NCBI GenBank assembly: GCA_028282325.1
Contig: JANQID010000067.1
Span: forward strand, 28,811 to 92,810
Source of the DNA: Chloroflexaceae bacterium
Lineage (GTDB): Bacteria > Chloroflexota > Chloroflexia > Chloroflexales > Chloroflexaceae
Length of the DNA stretch: 64,000 nucleotides
Direction: 5' to 3'
Under the pieces are notes generated by a model. It was not told where the DNA came from, searched no databases, and worked only from the letters and a program-made list of their open reading frames with translations. The translations under genes were made by a program, and so were the position numbers. Shown here one piece after another: positions 1 to 7,608 of this stretch; within the stretch, counting starts at the first letter, position 1, and each line of letters begins with the position of its first letter.

Positions 1-906
1 GAGTTGAAGCATATCGTGCGCGAGATGCAGGTCGATGGGTTGTGGCTAACCGATTACGCCGATACGCTTGACGGCGGCTACTACTCCCCGCGCCCGCATT
101 TTCCGCACGGTGGCACGACAATCGAGGAGTTGCGCGACTCGTCGCGCTCGTTGGCGACAATCGCGTTGCAAAAGCATGTGGGCGGTGACGCCGCCCGTCT
201 CTACAAACGTCGCTACAATGTGCCGGCTCACGTCCTGCCGATGCCGATCGGTCTGAAGAATACCGATACCTTCATCGACACCATGACCAAGATTACTGGC
301 AATTTGCCGTCTATCGAAGTCCAGGCTGAGCGCGCCCGGCTGCTCGATGTCATCGTGGATACGCATATGTTTAACACCGGCCTGAAGGCGGCCATCTACG
401 GCGATCCGGATCTCGTCGAAGGACTGGCGCGCCTGGTCGCCGAGATGGGGATGCAGCCCCGGTTCGTGCTGATCCCGTCGAACTCGCAGAAATGGGCCGA
501 CGATATGACCGCCCTTGCCGACGAGATGGGCGTGGATATGGAAATTATGCTCAAGAGCGACATGCACGAGTTGCACAAGCGCATCAAGGCCGAGCACGTC
601 GATCTGCTCATCGGCCATTCCAAGGGCAAATTTATCGCCGACGCCGAGAAGATACCGCTCATTCGGGTTGGCTTCCCGATCGAAGATCGCTTCGGCTATC
701 ACCGTCGGGCGGTGGTCGGCTACAAGGGCGCAATGTATCTGATCGATGAGATCACCAACGCAGCGCTGGAGAAGCGCGGCAATGTGGTGAGCAATACGTT
801 GATGGAGATCGATCTGCTGCCGGCGGAGTCCACGAACGGCAATGGCTGCCGGGTGAATTTCAACGGCAAACATTCCATAACCGAGAATCCAGCATCCGAA
901 GATTGA
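1..906 (+). CDS. nifK: Nitrogenase molybdenum-iron protein beta chain, C-terminal part (5' end outside window)
   Basis: Partial gene: the frame is open from base 1, so the N-terminus, including the P-cluster cysteines, lies outside the window. The visible 301 residues match the C-terminal half of NifK/NifN-type proteins: a PHGGTTIEELRD motif, the PIGLKNTD segment, a GDPDLV nucleotide-fold turn, then DLLIGHSKGKF, IPLIRVGFPIEDR and the terminal VVGYKGAMYLIDEI block. NifK forms the alpha2beta2 MoFe protein with NifD and reduces dinitrogen with electrons from NifH. Two small genes and molybdate-uptake genes follow, which fits a molybdenum nitrogenase cluster. NifN or an alternative nitrogenase beta chain is less likely but cannot be excluded without the N-terminus. 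Confidence 0.82.
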   Translation, partial: ELKHIVREMQVDGLWLTDYADTLDGGYYSPRPHFPHGGTTIEELRDSSRSLATIALQKHVGGDAARLYKRRYNVPAHVLPMPIGLKNTDTFIDTMTKITGNLPSIEVQAERARLLDVIVDTHMFNTGLKAAIYGDPDLVEGLARLVAEMGMQPRFVLIPSNSQKWADDMTALADEMGVDMEIMLKSDMHELHKRIKAEHVDLLIGHSKGKFIADAEKIPLIRVGFPIEDRFGYHRRAVVGYKGAMYLIDEITNAALEKRGNVVSNTLMEIDLLPAESTNGNGCRVNFNGKHSITENPASED

Positions 907-1011
907 TAGACAAGGGGACTGTCGGGTCTGCCTGGCTTTTGCATCGCGTCCGTTTGCGTTCCGACGAAGACCGAGATGGGCCCGGTTTGGATAGTATGAG
1001 GAGGATTGACA

Positions 1012-1236
1012 ATGGACTACGATGAATTGGTCGATATGAGCGACGGTGTGAACATCACCGAAAACGGCGACTATCTGTGCATTCAGTATGCCGATCATCC
1101 ACTCCACGTCTATCGGCGCGTGCCGCCCGGCAAGAAGCTGCATCCTTCCATTGCGTGCGCCGAGCACAACGGAACTCTGTATAGCCTGGACAGGATCGAA
1201 GACGAGAAGGAGTTTGGGGACGCATCATCATGGTAG
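1012..1236 (+). CDS. Small acidic protein downstream of nifK, function unknown
   Basis: Encodes 74 residues beginning MDYDELVDMSDG. The ATG at 1012 is chosen because an AGGAGG ribosome binding site lies at 999-1004 with ideal spacing; an in-frame TTG at 1006 is less likely. The protein is acidic, with one Cys near the middle (QYADHP region upstream, then IACAEH) and no membrane segment or signal peptide. Its last codons overlap the start of the next gene (ATG at 1230), so the two are probably translationally coupled and cotranscribed with nifK. I do not recognise the family. A nif-accessory role is inferred from position only. Confidence 0.7.
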   Translation: MDYDELVDMSDGVNITENGDYLCIQYADHPLHVYRRVPPGKKLHPSIACAEHNGTLYSLDRIEDEKEFGDASSW

Positions 1237-1520
1237 ACGCATCAACGCAGCCGCAGTTTTGTGCGTGTACGCTCAAGCTTAATCTCAAGTCGCCGCGAAT
1301 TGGCCAGCGGGTGCGTGTCACTATGCTCAAGGAAATCGTGAGTTGGGATGGTCCGCGCCGGGTCGTCATCGCTGCCGGCACGGTGTACGAGGGCGTCGTG
1401 GTCGGTGTTGACCATGAAGGCTTTTTCGATATGCTGACCGACGTCGGTCAGCGCAAAGGCTACTACATCGAAGATGCGACCATCCGCGTCGAACGGCTGG
1501 AGGCGGTCAACGCGGCGTAA
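1230..1520 (+). CDS. Small beta-rich protein in the nif cluster, function unknown
   Basis: 96 residues, starting at an ATG that overlaps the previous gene by 7 nt. After a short N-terminus with a CAC motif (residues 11-13) the protein alternates basic and hydrophobic residues (RIGQRVRVTMLKEIV, GTVYEGVVVGV, TIRVERL). This suggests a small all-beta barrel of the SH3 kind, but I cannot assign a family. Overlap with the preceding acidic gene and shared orientation with nifK suggest one transcript. An electron-transfer or cofactor-maturation accessory role is conceivable, but the sequence does not show it. Confidence 0.7.
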   Translation: MVDASTQPQFCACTLKLNLKSPRIGQRVRVTMLKEIVSWDGPRRVVIAAGTVYEGVVVGVDHEGFFDMLTDVGQRKGYYIEDATIRVERLEAVNAA

Positions 1521-1581
1521 TCGCGCCGTGTTGACTGCGCCAGCTTGTCTCGGCTCCGTTCTTTGCCTGCCTATTCAAACT

Positions 1582-1609
1582 TTGAGTACTCGCAAAATCA
1601 GGATACAAT
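1582..1609 (+). promoter_or_regulatory. Putative sigma-70-type promoter before the modA fragment
   Basis: TTGAGT at 1582-1587 and TACAAT at 1604-1609 with a 16-bp spacer, in the gap between the nif-linked small gene and the truncated modA copy. It may be the original promoter of the decayed copy and may now drive the whole mod segment. Judged by eye only. Confidence 0.35.
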
Positions 1610-1623
1610 GATCGTAGGGGAAG

Positions 1624-2151
1624 TTGCTAAACATCATTACCGTCAACCTGGTCTTTGCCGGTTCGCGCTATCTCGCTGACGAGATCGCCCAGGGCGCGCC
1701 CGCCGATGTGTTCGCCTCGGCCAACCGGAGATTGATGGCGCCGGTAATGCGCGCGGGGCGTATGTCGAACGACAGCGGGCGCGTGTTTGCGCGTAATCGG
1801 CTGGCAGTTGTCGCCCAGAAAAACAACCCGGCCCAACTCGCAACGCTGCGCGACCTGGTGCGGCCCGGCCTCAAGATCGCGCTGGGGACGCGCTCAACCG
1901 GAATCGGCGCCTACGCGCTTGATGTGCTGACGAAGGCGGAACAACTCGGACGCATCGGCGTACCCGATCGCGAGGCGGCGCTCCAGAACGTGGCGTTTTA
2001 CGAGCGCGATGTGCGCGCCGTGCTGTCAAAGGTGATGGTTGGCGATGCCGACGCGGCGTTCGTCTACACGTCGGATTGTCACGACGCCGCAGACGAGGCC
2101 GCCGCTTCGATCATTTATCCGCTGGAAGAACTCTGGTTCAACACGGGATAA
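1624..2151 (+). pseudogene. Truncated second copy of the molybdate-binding protein gene modA
   Basis: The 175-residue frame starts only at a TTG and aligns along its length with the interior of the intact ModA encoded just downstream: shared blocks include APADVFASAN, FARNRL, RPGLKI, GAYAL and GDADAAFVY (GEADAGIVY in the intact copy). It lacks the signal peptide/lipobox and the first beta strand (the VFAAASLTESF block), and stops about 40 residues short of the family C-terminus. Without the N-terminal lobe and export signal it cannot be a working periplasmic or surface binding protein. Most simply it is a tandem duplicate in decay. The reading frame is still open, so the truncation is recent or tolerated. 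Confidence 0.75.
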
Positions 2152-2207
2152 GGCCTGCGTCCGGAAACTCGGCGGGCGCTGATCCGCCGCAATGAGTTTC
2201 ACCGGTG

Positions 2208-3062
2208 ATGCATAGGGATCTTGATCTGCAACGCGCTTTTGCTATCGGTATCGGCGTTTTGTTCGTCGCACTGCGGCTGGCCGCCTGTGGCCAGCCGTCT
2301 GTGCCCGCACCCGATGCGCCCCTCCCGTCGCCAACCGCGAGCGACGATGTGATCGTCTTTGCCGCCGCTTCGCTGACCGAGTCGTTCACCGAGATCGGCC
2401 GGGCGTTTGAGGCGGCTCACCCCGGCGTCACCGTCATCTTTAACTTTGCCGGATCGCAGCAACTGGCCCAGCAACTTGGCCAGGACGCGCCCGCCGATGT
2501 GTTCGCCTCGGCGAACGTCGCGCAAATGCAAGTCGCCATCGATGCCGACCGGGTGGACAGCGGCGCGCAGCAGACCTTCGCCCGCAATCGTCTCGTCGTG
2601 ATCACGCCCGCCGACAATCCGGGCGCGATCACAACGTTGAATGATCTCGCGCGCCCGGGGTTGAAAATTGTGCTGGCCGCCAAGGATGCGCCGGTTGGCG
2701 CGTATGCGCTCGCCTATTTGGAGAAGGCCTCGCAAGCGGCGGAATTCGGCGAAGGCTATCAGAGTAATGTACTAGGTAATGTTGTTTCGTACGAAGAAAC
2801 GGTGAAGGCGGCGCTGGCCAAGGTTGCGCTGGGCGAGGCCGACGCCGGCATTGTGTATGCATCCGACGTAACGCCTGATCAAGCCGCGCAGGTGCAGACG
2901 ATCGCGATTCCTGACGATCTGAATACCATCGCCGTGTATCCCATCGCGCCGGTGAGCAATAGCAACCGGGCGCAACTGGCCCGGGCGTTCATAGACTATG
3001 CGCTCTCCGCCGATGGTCAGGCCGTGCTGGAGAAATACGGTTTTATCTCGGCGTTACAATAA
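2208..3062 (+). CDS. modA: Molybdate ABC transporter substrate-binding lipoprotein ModA
   Basis: 284 residues from ATG 2208 (a GTG lies directly before it). The N-terminus has a hydrophobic stretch ending in a lipobox-like LAAC, so the protein is probably lipid-anchored. Mature-domain hallmarks of the ModA/WtpA family are present: VFAAASLTESF, FAGSQQLAQQL, PADVFASAN, FARNRLV, GAYALAYL and a C-terminal YPIAPVSNSN block. It binds molybdate or tungstate outside the membrane and delivers it to ModB. A permease gene (modB) and modD follow in the same orientation, but a 132-bp inverted-repeat element separates modA from modB. Proximity to nifK fits molybdenum supply for nitrogenase. Confidence 0.9.
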   Translation: MHRDLDLQRAFAIGIGVLFVALRLAACGQPSVPAPDAPLPSPTASDDVIVFAAASLTESFTEIGRAFEAAHPGVTVIFNFAGSQQLAQQLGQDAPADVFASANVAQMQVAIDADRVDSGAQQTFARNRLVVITPADNPGAITTLNDLARPGLKIVLAAKDAPVGAYALAYLEKASQAAEFGEGYQSNVLGNVVSYEETVKAALAKVALGEADAGIVYASDVTPDQAAQVQTIAIPDDLNTIAVYPIAPVSNSNRAQLARAFIDYALSADGQAVLEKYGFISALQ

Positions 3063-3069
3063 TAAGAAA

Positions 3070-3201
3070 CTGTCTGAAAAGACTGGGCCAGTCTTAAAAC
3101 CGGCCTACCAGTGAACGTCTGAGCGCAATTTCCGCCGAAGACTTCTCCAAACGTTTGTGTGGAAGACTGGCCTAGTCTGTTTTCTGCCACTCTTCAGACA
3201 G
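3070..3201. repeat. MITE-like intergenic element, copy A (terminal inverted repeats, internal palindromes)
   Basis: A 132-bp non-coding element between modA and modB. The outer ends are a perfect 9-bp inverted repeat, CTGTCTGAA (3070-3078) and TTCAGACAG (3193-3201). Inside are the palindromes AGACTGGGCCAGTCT (3080-3094) and AGACTGGCCTAGTCT (3164-3178). A second copy with the same order of blocks lies at 19000-19130, and degenerate relatives lie at 17895-17947 and 61755-61840. Size, ends and intergenic placement resemble a miniature inverted-repeat element; no target duplication was established. Confidence 0.75.
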
Positions 3202-3218
3202 GTTCTAAGGTGAGAGGT

Positions 3219-4055
3219 ATGGCAGTTCAGCAAATGCAGCGAGTTGCAGCGGGCACGCTGCTCCGCCGACGGCGGTTGAATAGGCTCGTGCTGGCGTTGA
3301 TGGCGGCACCTCTGCTGGCGTTCGTATTCCTGCCGCTGGCGTCGCTCATCCTGCGCACGGGACTCGACGCCTTGAGCGTTAATCTGTGGAATGCGGCGGT
3401 GCTCCAGGCGGCGGCGTTGAGCATGGCGACAAGCGCGACGGCGACGCTGTTGACGATCGGGTTCGGCACGCCGCTTGCCTATTTGCTGGCGCGCTATCAG
3501 TTTCCGGGGCGCACGCTCGTCGAGACGTTGTTGGAACTGCCGATGGTGCTGCCGCCCGCCGTGGCCGGGGTCGCGTTGCTGATGGCGTTTGGGCGGCGCG
3601 GCGTGCTGGGCGTGCATCTCAGCGACCTCGGCGTGGAGATCGCCTTCACCCAGGCGGCGGTGGTGCTGGCCCAGTGTTTCGTCGCCGCGCCGTTCTATGT
3701 CCGTGCGGCGGTGGCAGGCTTAGCGCAGATCGACCGCGATGCCGAGCAGGCCGCTGCCGTCGACGGCGCGGGGCCTTGGATCGTCTTCACGCGCATCACG
3801 CTGCCGCTGGTCTGGCCCGCGCTGTTTGGCGGCGCGGTGATGACCTGGGCGCGTGCGCTGGGCGAGTTCGGCGCGACGATTATCTTCGCGGGCAATTTCC
3901 CCGGTCGCACCCAGACGATGCCACTGGCCATCTACATCGGATTCGAGCTTGATCTGTATGTCGCGTTGACGTTGTCGATCATCCTGCTCGCGTGTTCGTT
4001 CAGCGTCCTGCTGATTGTCAAAGGTCTGCTGCGCCAGCGGGTCGGCGAGATCTAG
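3219..4055 (+). CDS. modB: Molybdate ABC transporter permease ModB
   Basis: 278 residues from ATG 3219, after AAGG at 3207; the in-frame GTG at 3210 is an alternative. Five or six hydrophobic segments; the first spans LVLALMAAPLLAFVFLPLAS. The cytoplasmic EAA-type loop that docks the ATPase is visible as EQAAAVDGAGPWIVF followed by ITLPLVWPAL. GEFGATIIFAG and the PGRTQTMPLAIY block near the C-terminus are typical of ModB/CysT-type permeases. It forms the membrane channel for molybdate received from ModA. The cognate ATPase ModC is not next to it and is absent from the window. Confidence 0.9.
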   Translation: MAVQQMQRVAAGTLLRRRRLNRLVLALMAAPLLAFVFLPLASLILRTGLDALSVNLWNAAVLQAAALSMATSATATLLTIGFGTPLAYLLARYQFPGRTLVETLLELPMVLPPAVAGVALLMAFGRRGVLGVHLSDLGVEIAFTQAAVVLAQCFVAAPFYVRAAVAGLAQIDRDAEQAAAVDGAGPWIVFTRITLPLVWPALFGGAVMTWARALGEFGATIIFAGNFPGRTQTMPLAIYIGFELDLYVALTLSIILLACSFSVLLIVKGLLRQRVGEI

Positions 4056-4079
4056 CCGCGCGGCAACAAAGGAAAGCTT

Positions 4080-4970
4080 ATGCCGGTATTCATTTCTGAC
4101 GAGGAGATCGAGCGCTTCATTCGCGAGGATGTCGCATATTTTGATCTGACAACCTTCGCGCTGGGTATCGGCGCGCTGCCGGGCCGGATCACGTTTGCAA
4201 CCCGTCACGATACGGTGGTATGCGGCGTGGAGGAAGCCGGACGCGTGCTGACAAAACTCGGCGCGATTGCGGACATAGCGCATGCCAGCGGCGAGCGTCT
4301 CCCGGCGGGGACGCTCTTTCTCGCGGCGACCGGCCCCGCCCAAACACTGCATCAAGGCTGGAAAGTCGCGGTCAATCTGCTCGAATATGCATCGGGGATT
4401 GCCACACGCGCGCGTGCGATGGTCGATGCGGCGCGGAGCGTGAATCCGGCAGTCGGTGTTATGACGACGCGCAAAACGTTCCCCGGCAGTCGGGCGCTCG
4501 CGATCAAGGCGGTGCTATCCGGCGGGGCGATGCCGCACCGGCTGGGGTTGTCGGAAACCGTATTGGCGTTTGATCAGCACCTGGCGTTTCTCGGCGGCCT
4601 GCCCGGTTTGCTCCGACAGCTGGATGATGTGCGCCGCACCTGCCGTGAAAAGCTGATCGGCATCGAAGTTACCGGCCCGGATGACGCGCTGACCGTCGCG
4701 CGGGCCGGCGTGGACGTTATACAGTTCGACAAACTCGCCCCGGAGACGCTGGCCGAGATCGTCCCACGGCTGCGTCAGATCCGGCCACATGTCGTCCTCG
4801 CAGCGGCGGGCGGCATCGCGCTTGACAATGTGCGCGCGTATGCCACGACCGGCGTCGATTTACTGGTGACTTCGGCGCTGTATTTTGGCAAACCGGCGGA
4901 TATTGAGGCCAAGCTGACGCCGGAATCCGACGCTGCCGGTTCCGCGCTCCCGACGACCCGGCGGCGCTGA
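4080..4970 (+). CDS. modD: ModD-type protein (quinolinate phosphoribosyltransferase fold)
   Basis: 296 residues from ATG 4080, with AAAGGAAAG just upstream; 24 nt after modB, so same operon. The protein has the two-domain layout of the NadC family: an N-terminal sandwich (EDVAYFDLTT) and a barrel with TTRKTFPGSRALAIKAV, GGAMPHRLGLSETVL and a terminal AAAGGIALDNVRAYA phosphate-binding segment. ModD proteins are encoded in molybdate operons rather than with NAD biosynthesis genes; their biochemical role is not settled. The modAB context favours ModD over NadC. Confidence 0.85.
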   Translation: MPVFISDEEIERFIREDVAYFDLTTFALGIGALPGRITFATRHDTVVCGVEEAGRVLTKLGAIADIAHASGERLPAGTLFLAATGPAQTLHQGWKVAVNLLEYASGIATRARAMVDAARSVNPAVGVMTTRKTFPGSRALAIKAVLSGGAMPHRLGLSETVLAFDQHLAFLGGLPGLLRQLDDVRRTCREKLIGIEVTGPDDALTVARAGVDVIQFDKLAPETLAEIVPRLRQIRPHVVLAAAGGIALDNVRAYATTGVDLLVTSALYFGKPADIEAKLTPESDAAGSALPTTRRR

Positions 4971-5120
4971 ACGTTCCCGCCTCACTCCTGCAAGAGATGT
5001 TCGACGCGCTGGTGTAAACAACATGAGCCAATCTATGCACCGGCAGCCGCCTAAAGCCTGACCGGCTTCGGCGAAATACTCCGGCGCGACGGTGGCGTGA
5101 TCAGATCAGATGACGCCACA

Positions 5121-5723
5121 CTACGCCTCAAAGAAGCGAGCTGTCGGGGTTGGAAATTGCGGGATGACCTGCGATGGCAGCTTCGCCTGGCCGCGAAATA
5201 CTCCTAGAGAGCGGTAGGCGCCTCGGTCAAGGACGAGCAGCTCGACGGTTTGTGCGCTCGGGTCGGCCACCCAGTACTCGGAGATGCCAGCTCGGGCGTA
5301 GGCGTCCTGCTTTTCGCGTCGGTCATAGCCAGCAGTGCTCGGCGAGGCGATCTCGACCACCAGGTCCGGCGCGCCAACGATGCGGCTGGAGGTAATAATG
5401 GAGAGATTGGCGTTGAGTATCACGACGATATCCGGCTGCACCACCGTTCCTGGATCAAGTTCGGCATCGGTTGGCGCGGCAAACACCCGACCTTGTCCGG
5501 CGAACTCGACATAATTCATCAGGTGGGCCATAATACGAGCGCTCGCGCCCTGATGTCCAGTGTTCGGTGCGGGCGTCATAAACAGCACCCCGTCAATAAC
5601 CTCATAGCGCTGGCCGTCGTCCGGCAGCGCCGCGTAGTCGGCATAGGTCCAGCGACCCTGCGGCGGGCCGGGCGTCTGGTCGGCGGGCATGACGGTCGGC
5701 AGCACATCGACGATTGATGTCAT
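5121..5723 (-). CDS. Uma2 family (DUF820) putative PD-(D/E)XK endonuclease
   Basis: 200 residues. The ATG at 5723 is chosen because GGAGGA precedes it with about 7-nt spacing; an upstream in-frame TTG (5759) has no such site. Family hallmarks: YAALPDDGQRYEVIDGVLFM, then the nuclease-like core DAELDPGTVVQPDIVVI, DLVVEIASPST and KQDAYARAGISEYWVADP. Uma2 proteins are multicopy in Chloroflexota and cyanobacteria; the PD-(D/E)XK fold is a family prediction and the cellular role is unknown. It stands alone, convergent with modD and divergent from the mevalonate cluster. Confidence 0.85.
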   Translation of the reverse strand: MTSIVDVLPTVMPADQTPGPPQGRWTYADYAALPDDGQRYEVIDGVLFMTPAPNTGHQGASARIMAHLMNYVEFAGQGRVFAAPTDAELDPGTVVQPDIVVILNANLSIITSSRIVGAPDLVVEIASPSTAGYDRREKQDAYARAGISEYWVADPSAQTVELLVLDRGAYRSLGVFRGQAKLPSQVIPQFPTPTARFFEA

Positions 5724-6137
5724 AGCTGTCTCCTCCGGCGTTCGTGTGGTCAATGGCAAGTGTAGTATAGCACAGGCGCGGCGGTTGAAATTTGAAGGCT
5801 TATCAATAATCGTTTAAGAATAATAAGGATATTTATAGGGTATCATTTAATATGAAGGTCATGTACACGAAAAAAGGATAAAATTCGTAGGTTATGTCTT
5901 CTTGAAAGTCTTCTGGAAGCCCAGGACAGAGGTTTGAGAGCTTTTGAGAGCTTTTATCGATAATTGAATAGTAAGGTGCATGCTAAAATCAGCAGTGGAT
6001 TCAGGCGAGTTCGGTCTGAGGATTTTTGCACATAGCACATAACGTAAAAATGTTTGTGCGCAATTGGCTTTTGTTCATACGAGTTAACCTGATAGGTTAT
6101 GTCTCTTTCCAGCTTATACTATTGTTAACGAAGTAGA
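5724..6137. other. AT-rich intergenic leader upstream of the mevalonate cluster
   Basis: About 410 bp between the divergent Uma2 gene and HMG-CoA reductase, clearly richer in A+T than the coding flanks. It holds a tandem GAGAGCTTTT repeat near 5935-5955, a 12-bp direct repeat TAGGTTATGTCT (5888-5899 and 6093-6104), a short perfect palindrome (6085-6099) and a TATACT hexamer at 6115-6120. No convincing ORF or RNA gene was seen. Confidence 0.6.
6085..6104 (+). promoter_or_regulatory. Palindrome TAACCT-GAT-AGGTTA with repeated half, candidate operator
   Basis: A perfect 6-bp inverted repeat around a 3-bp centre at 6085-6099, overlapping the second copy of the 12-bp direct repeat TAGGTTATGTCT (first copy at 5888-5899). 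It lies just upstream of a TATACT -10-like hexamer and about 35 bp before the HMG-CoA reductase start. Position and symmetry suggest a regulator binding site; no regulator is identified. Confidence 0.4.
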
Positions 6138-7463
6138 ATGACTTCATTCAAGGGGCGTTACAAGAATATGGGGATAAAAAATTCACGCCTTCAAGGTTTC
6201 TTCCAGCTTGGTCCTCTCGAACGACTCGAAAAAGTTCAAGCGTTTGATGGACTTTCGGATAGCGATGTCAACTCGCTTCACGGCGGCGCTGGCGGACTAT
6301 CACTTGAGCGGGCCGATAAAATGATCGAGAATGTGATTGGCACGTACAACCTGCCGCTTGGCATCGCGACCAACTTTCGTATCAATGGTCGCGATATGCT
6401 GATCCCGATGGTGGTCGAAGAGCCATCAATTGTCGCTGGCGCGAGTTATGCGGCAAAGCTTATTCGCGCCGGGGGCGGTTTTCAAACAAGCAGCACCGAT
6501 CCGTTGATGATTGGTCAAGTCCAGCTTGTGCGAGTGGCCGATCCCAACAATGCGCGGGCCAAGATTCTCGAACGCAAGGATGAGCTTCTGTCGATTGCTA
6601 ATGCCCAGAGCCGATCACTGGTCAGGTTGGGCGGCGGCGCTCGCGATGTCGAAGTGAACTACTTTTCGACCAGCCCGATGGGGCCGATGCTGGTCGTGCA
6701 TCTGATTGTGGATTGCCGCGATGCAATGGGCGCCAACGCTATCAACAGCATGTGCGAAGCGGTGGCTATGCTGCTTGAGCAGATTACCGGCGGGCGCGCC
6801 TACTTGCGAATCTTGTCGAATCTGAGTGATCGACGTTTGTCGCGCGTGCGGGTGGTAGTTCCCCCGTCGGCGCTTGAGCGTGACGGAATGACGGGCGAGG
6901 AAGTGGTTGACGGCATTCTCTGGGCCTATTCCTTCGCCGCCGTTGATCCCTATCGGGCGACGACGCATAACAAGGGCATTCTCAACGGTATTGATCCGGT
7001 GCTTGTTGCAACCGGCAATGATTGGCGCGCTGTCGAATCGGGGGCGCATGCCTATGCGTCGCGCAATGGCCGCTATACGTCGTTGAGCGTTTGGGAGCGT
7101 GACGAAGAGGGCAATCTTGTCGGCGTGCTTGAGATGCCGCTGGCGGTTGGCATTGTGGGCGGCGCAACCAAAGTTCATCCCACGGCGCAGGCTGCGCTCA
7201 AGTTGCTTGGCGTGCAGCATGCCAGTGACCTGGCGGAAATCTGTGTCGCGGCCGGCCTGGCGAATAATCTGGCAGCGATGCGTGCGTTGGCTTGCGAGGG
7301 AATCCAGCGTGGTCATATGGGCCTTCACGCACGGCAAATTGCAATGGCAGCCGGTGCGACCGACAGTCTCGTAGATGAGTTGGCCCGCCGTATGGTTGAG
7401 GAACGCAATATTAAGCCCGCGCGCGCCGCAGAGTTGCTGGCTGAACTACAGCTACAGGGATAG
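6138..7463 (+). CDS. mvaA: Hydroxymethylglutaryl-CoA reductase, class II type
   Basis: 441 residues if started at ATG 6138; ATG 6168 (MGIKNS) is an alternative, with AAGGGGCG upstream. It interconverts HMG-CoA and mevalonate, the committed step of the mevalonate route to isoprenoids. Catalytic landmarks are intact: Glu64 in ENVIGT, DAMGAN at 195-200, Lys279 in [10 protein letters not shown] and His397 in GLHAR. Length and the ENVIG/GLHAR motifs fit the bacterial class II enzyme rather than the membrane-anchored eukaryotic form. First gene of a four-gene cluster with HMG-CoA synthase, a thiolase-like protein and a DUF35 protein. The product would feed carotenoids, bacteriochlorophyll tails and quinones. 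Confidence 0.93.
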   Translation: MTSFKGRYKNMGIKNSRLQGFFQLGPLERLEKVQAFDGLSDSDVNSLHGGAGGLSLERADKMIENVIGTYNLPLGIATNFRINGRDMLIPMVVEEPSIVAGASYAAKLIRAGGGFQTSSTDPLMIGQVQLVRVADPNNARAKILERKDELLSIANAQSRSLVRLGGGARDVEVNYFSTSPMGPMLVVHLIVDCRDAMGANAINSMCEAVAMLLEQITGGRAYLRILSNLSDRRLSRVRVVVPPSALERDGMTGEEVVDGILWAYSFAAVDPYRATTHNKGILNGIDPVLVATGNDWRAVESGAHAYASRNGRYTSLSVWERDEEGNLVGVLEMPLAVGIVGGATKVHPTAQAALKLLGVQHASDLAEICVAAGLANNLAAMRALACEGIQRGHMGLHARQIAMAAGATDSLVDELARRMVEERNIKPARAAELLAELQLQG

Positions 7464-7516
7464 CCGGGTTTCTCACTTTTCACATCCTCACATAGCTCTC
7501 TCAACACAAGGCAAAG

Positions 7517-7573
7517 GTGCGATATCCCAGAACGGGCCAGACCAGGATGTCTGAAGCCCCGGGGTTATCGCAC
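7517..7573 (+). other. Intercistronic stem-loop between HMG-CoA reductase and synthase genes
   Basis: GTGCGATA (7517-7524) pairs with TATCGCAC (7566-7573). The stem extends by CCC/GGG after one T-T mismatch, enclosing a loop of about 35 nt. There is no U-tract, so it looks more like an RNA processing, stability or attenuation structure than a simple terminator. Confidence 0.4.
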
Positions 7574-7608
7574 GCTTATATTTCGATTGTAGCAACAGGA
7601 GTGTTCTT

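Noticed and set aside
46..1167. Long minus-strand frame (373 codons) opposite nifK
   Set aside because: Antisense shadow of nifK, which is clearly coding; no family resemblance and no credible start signal.
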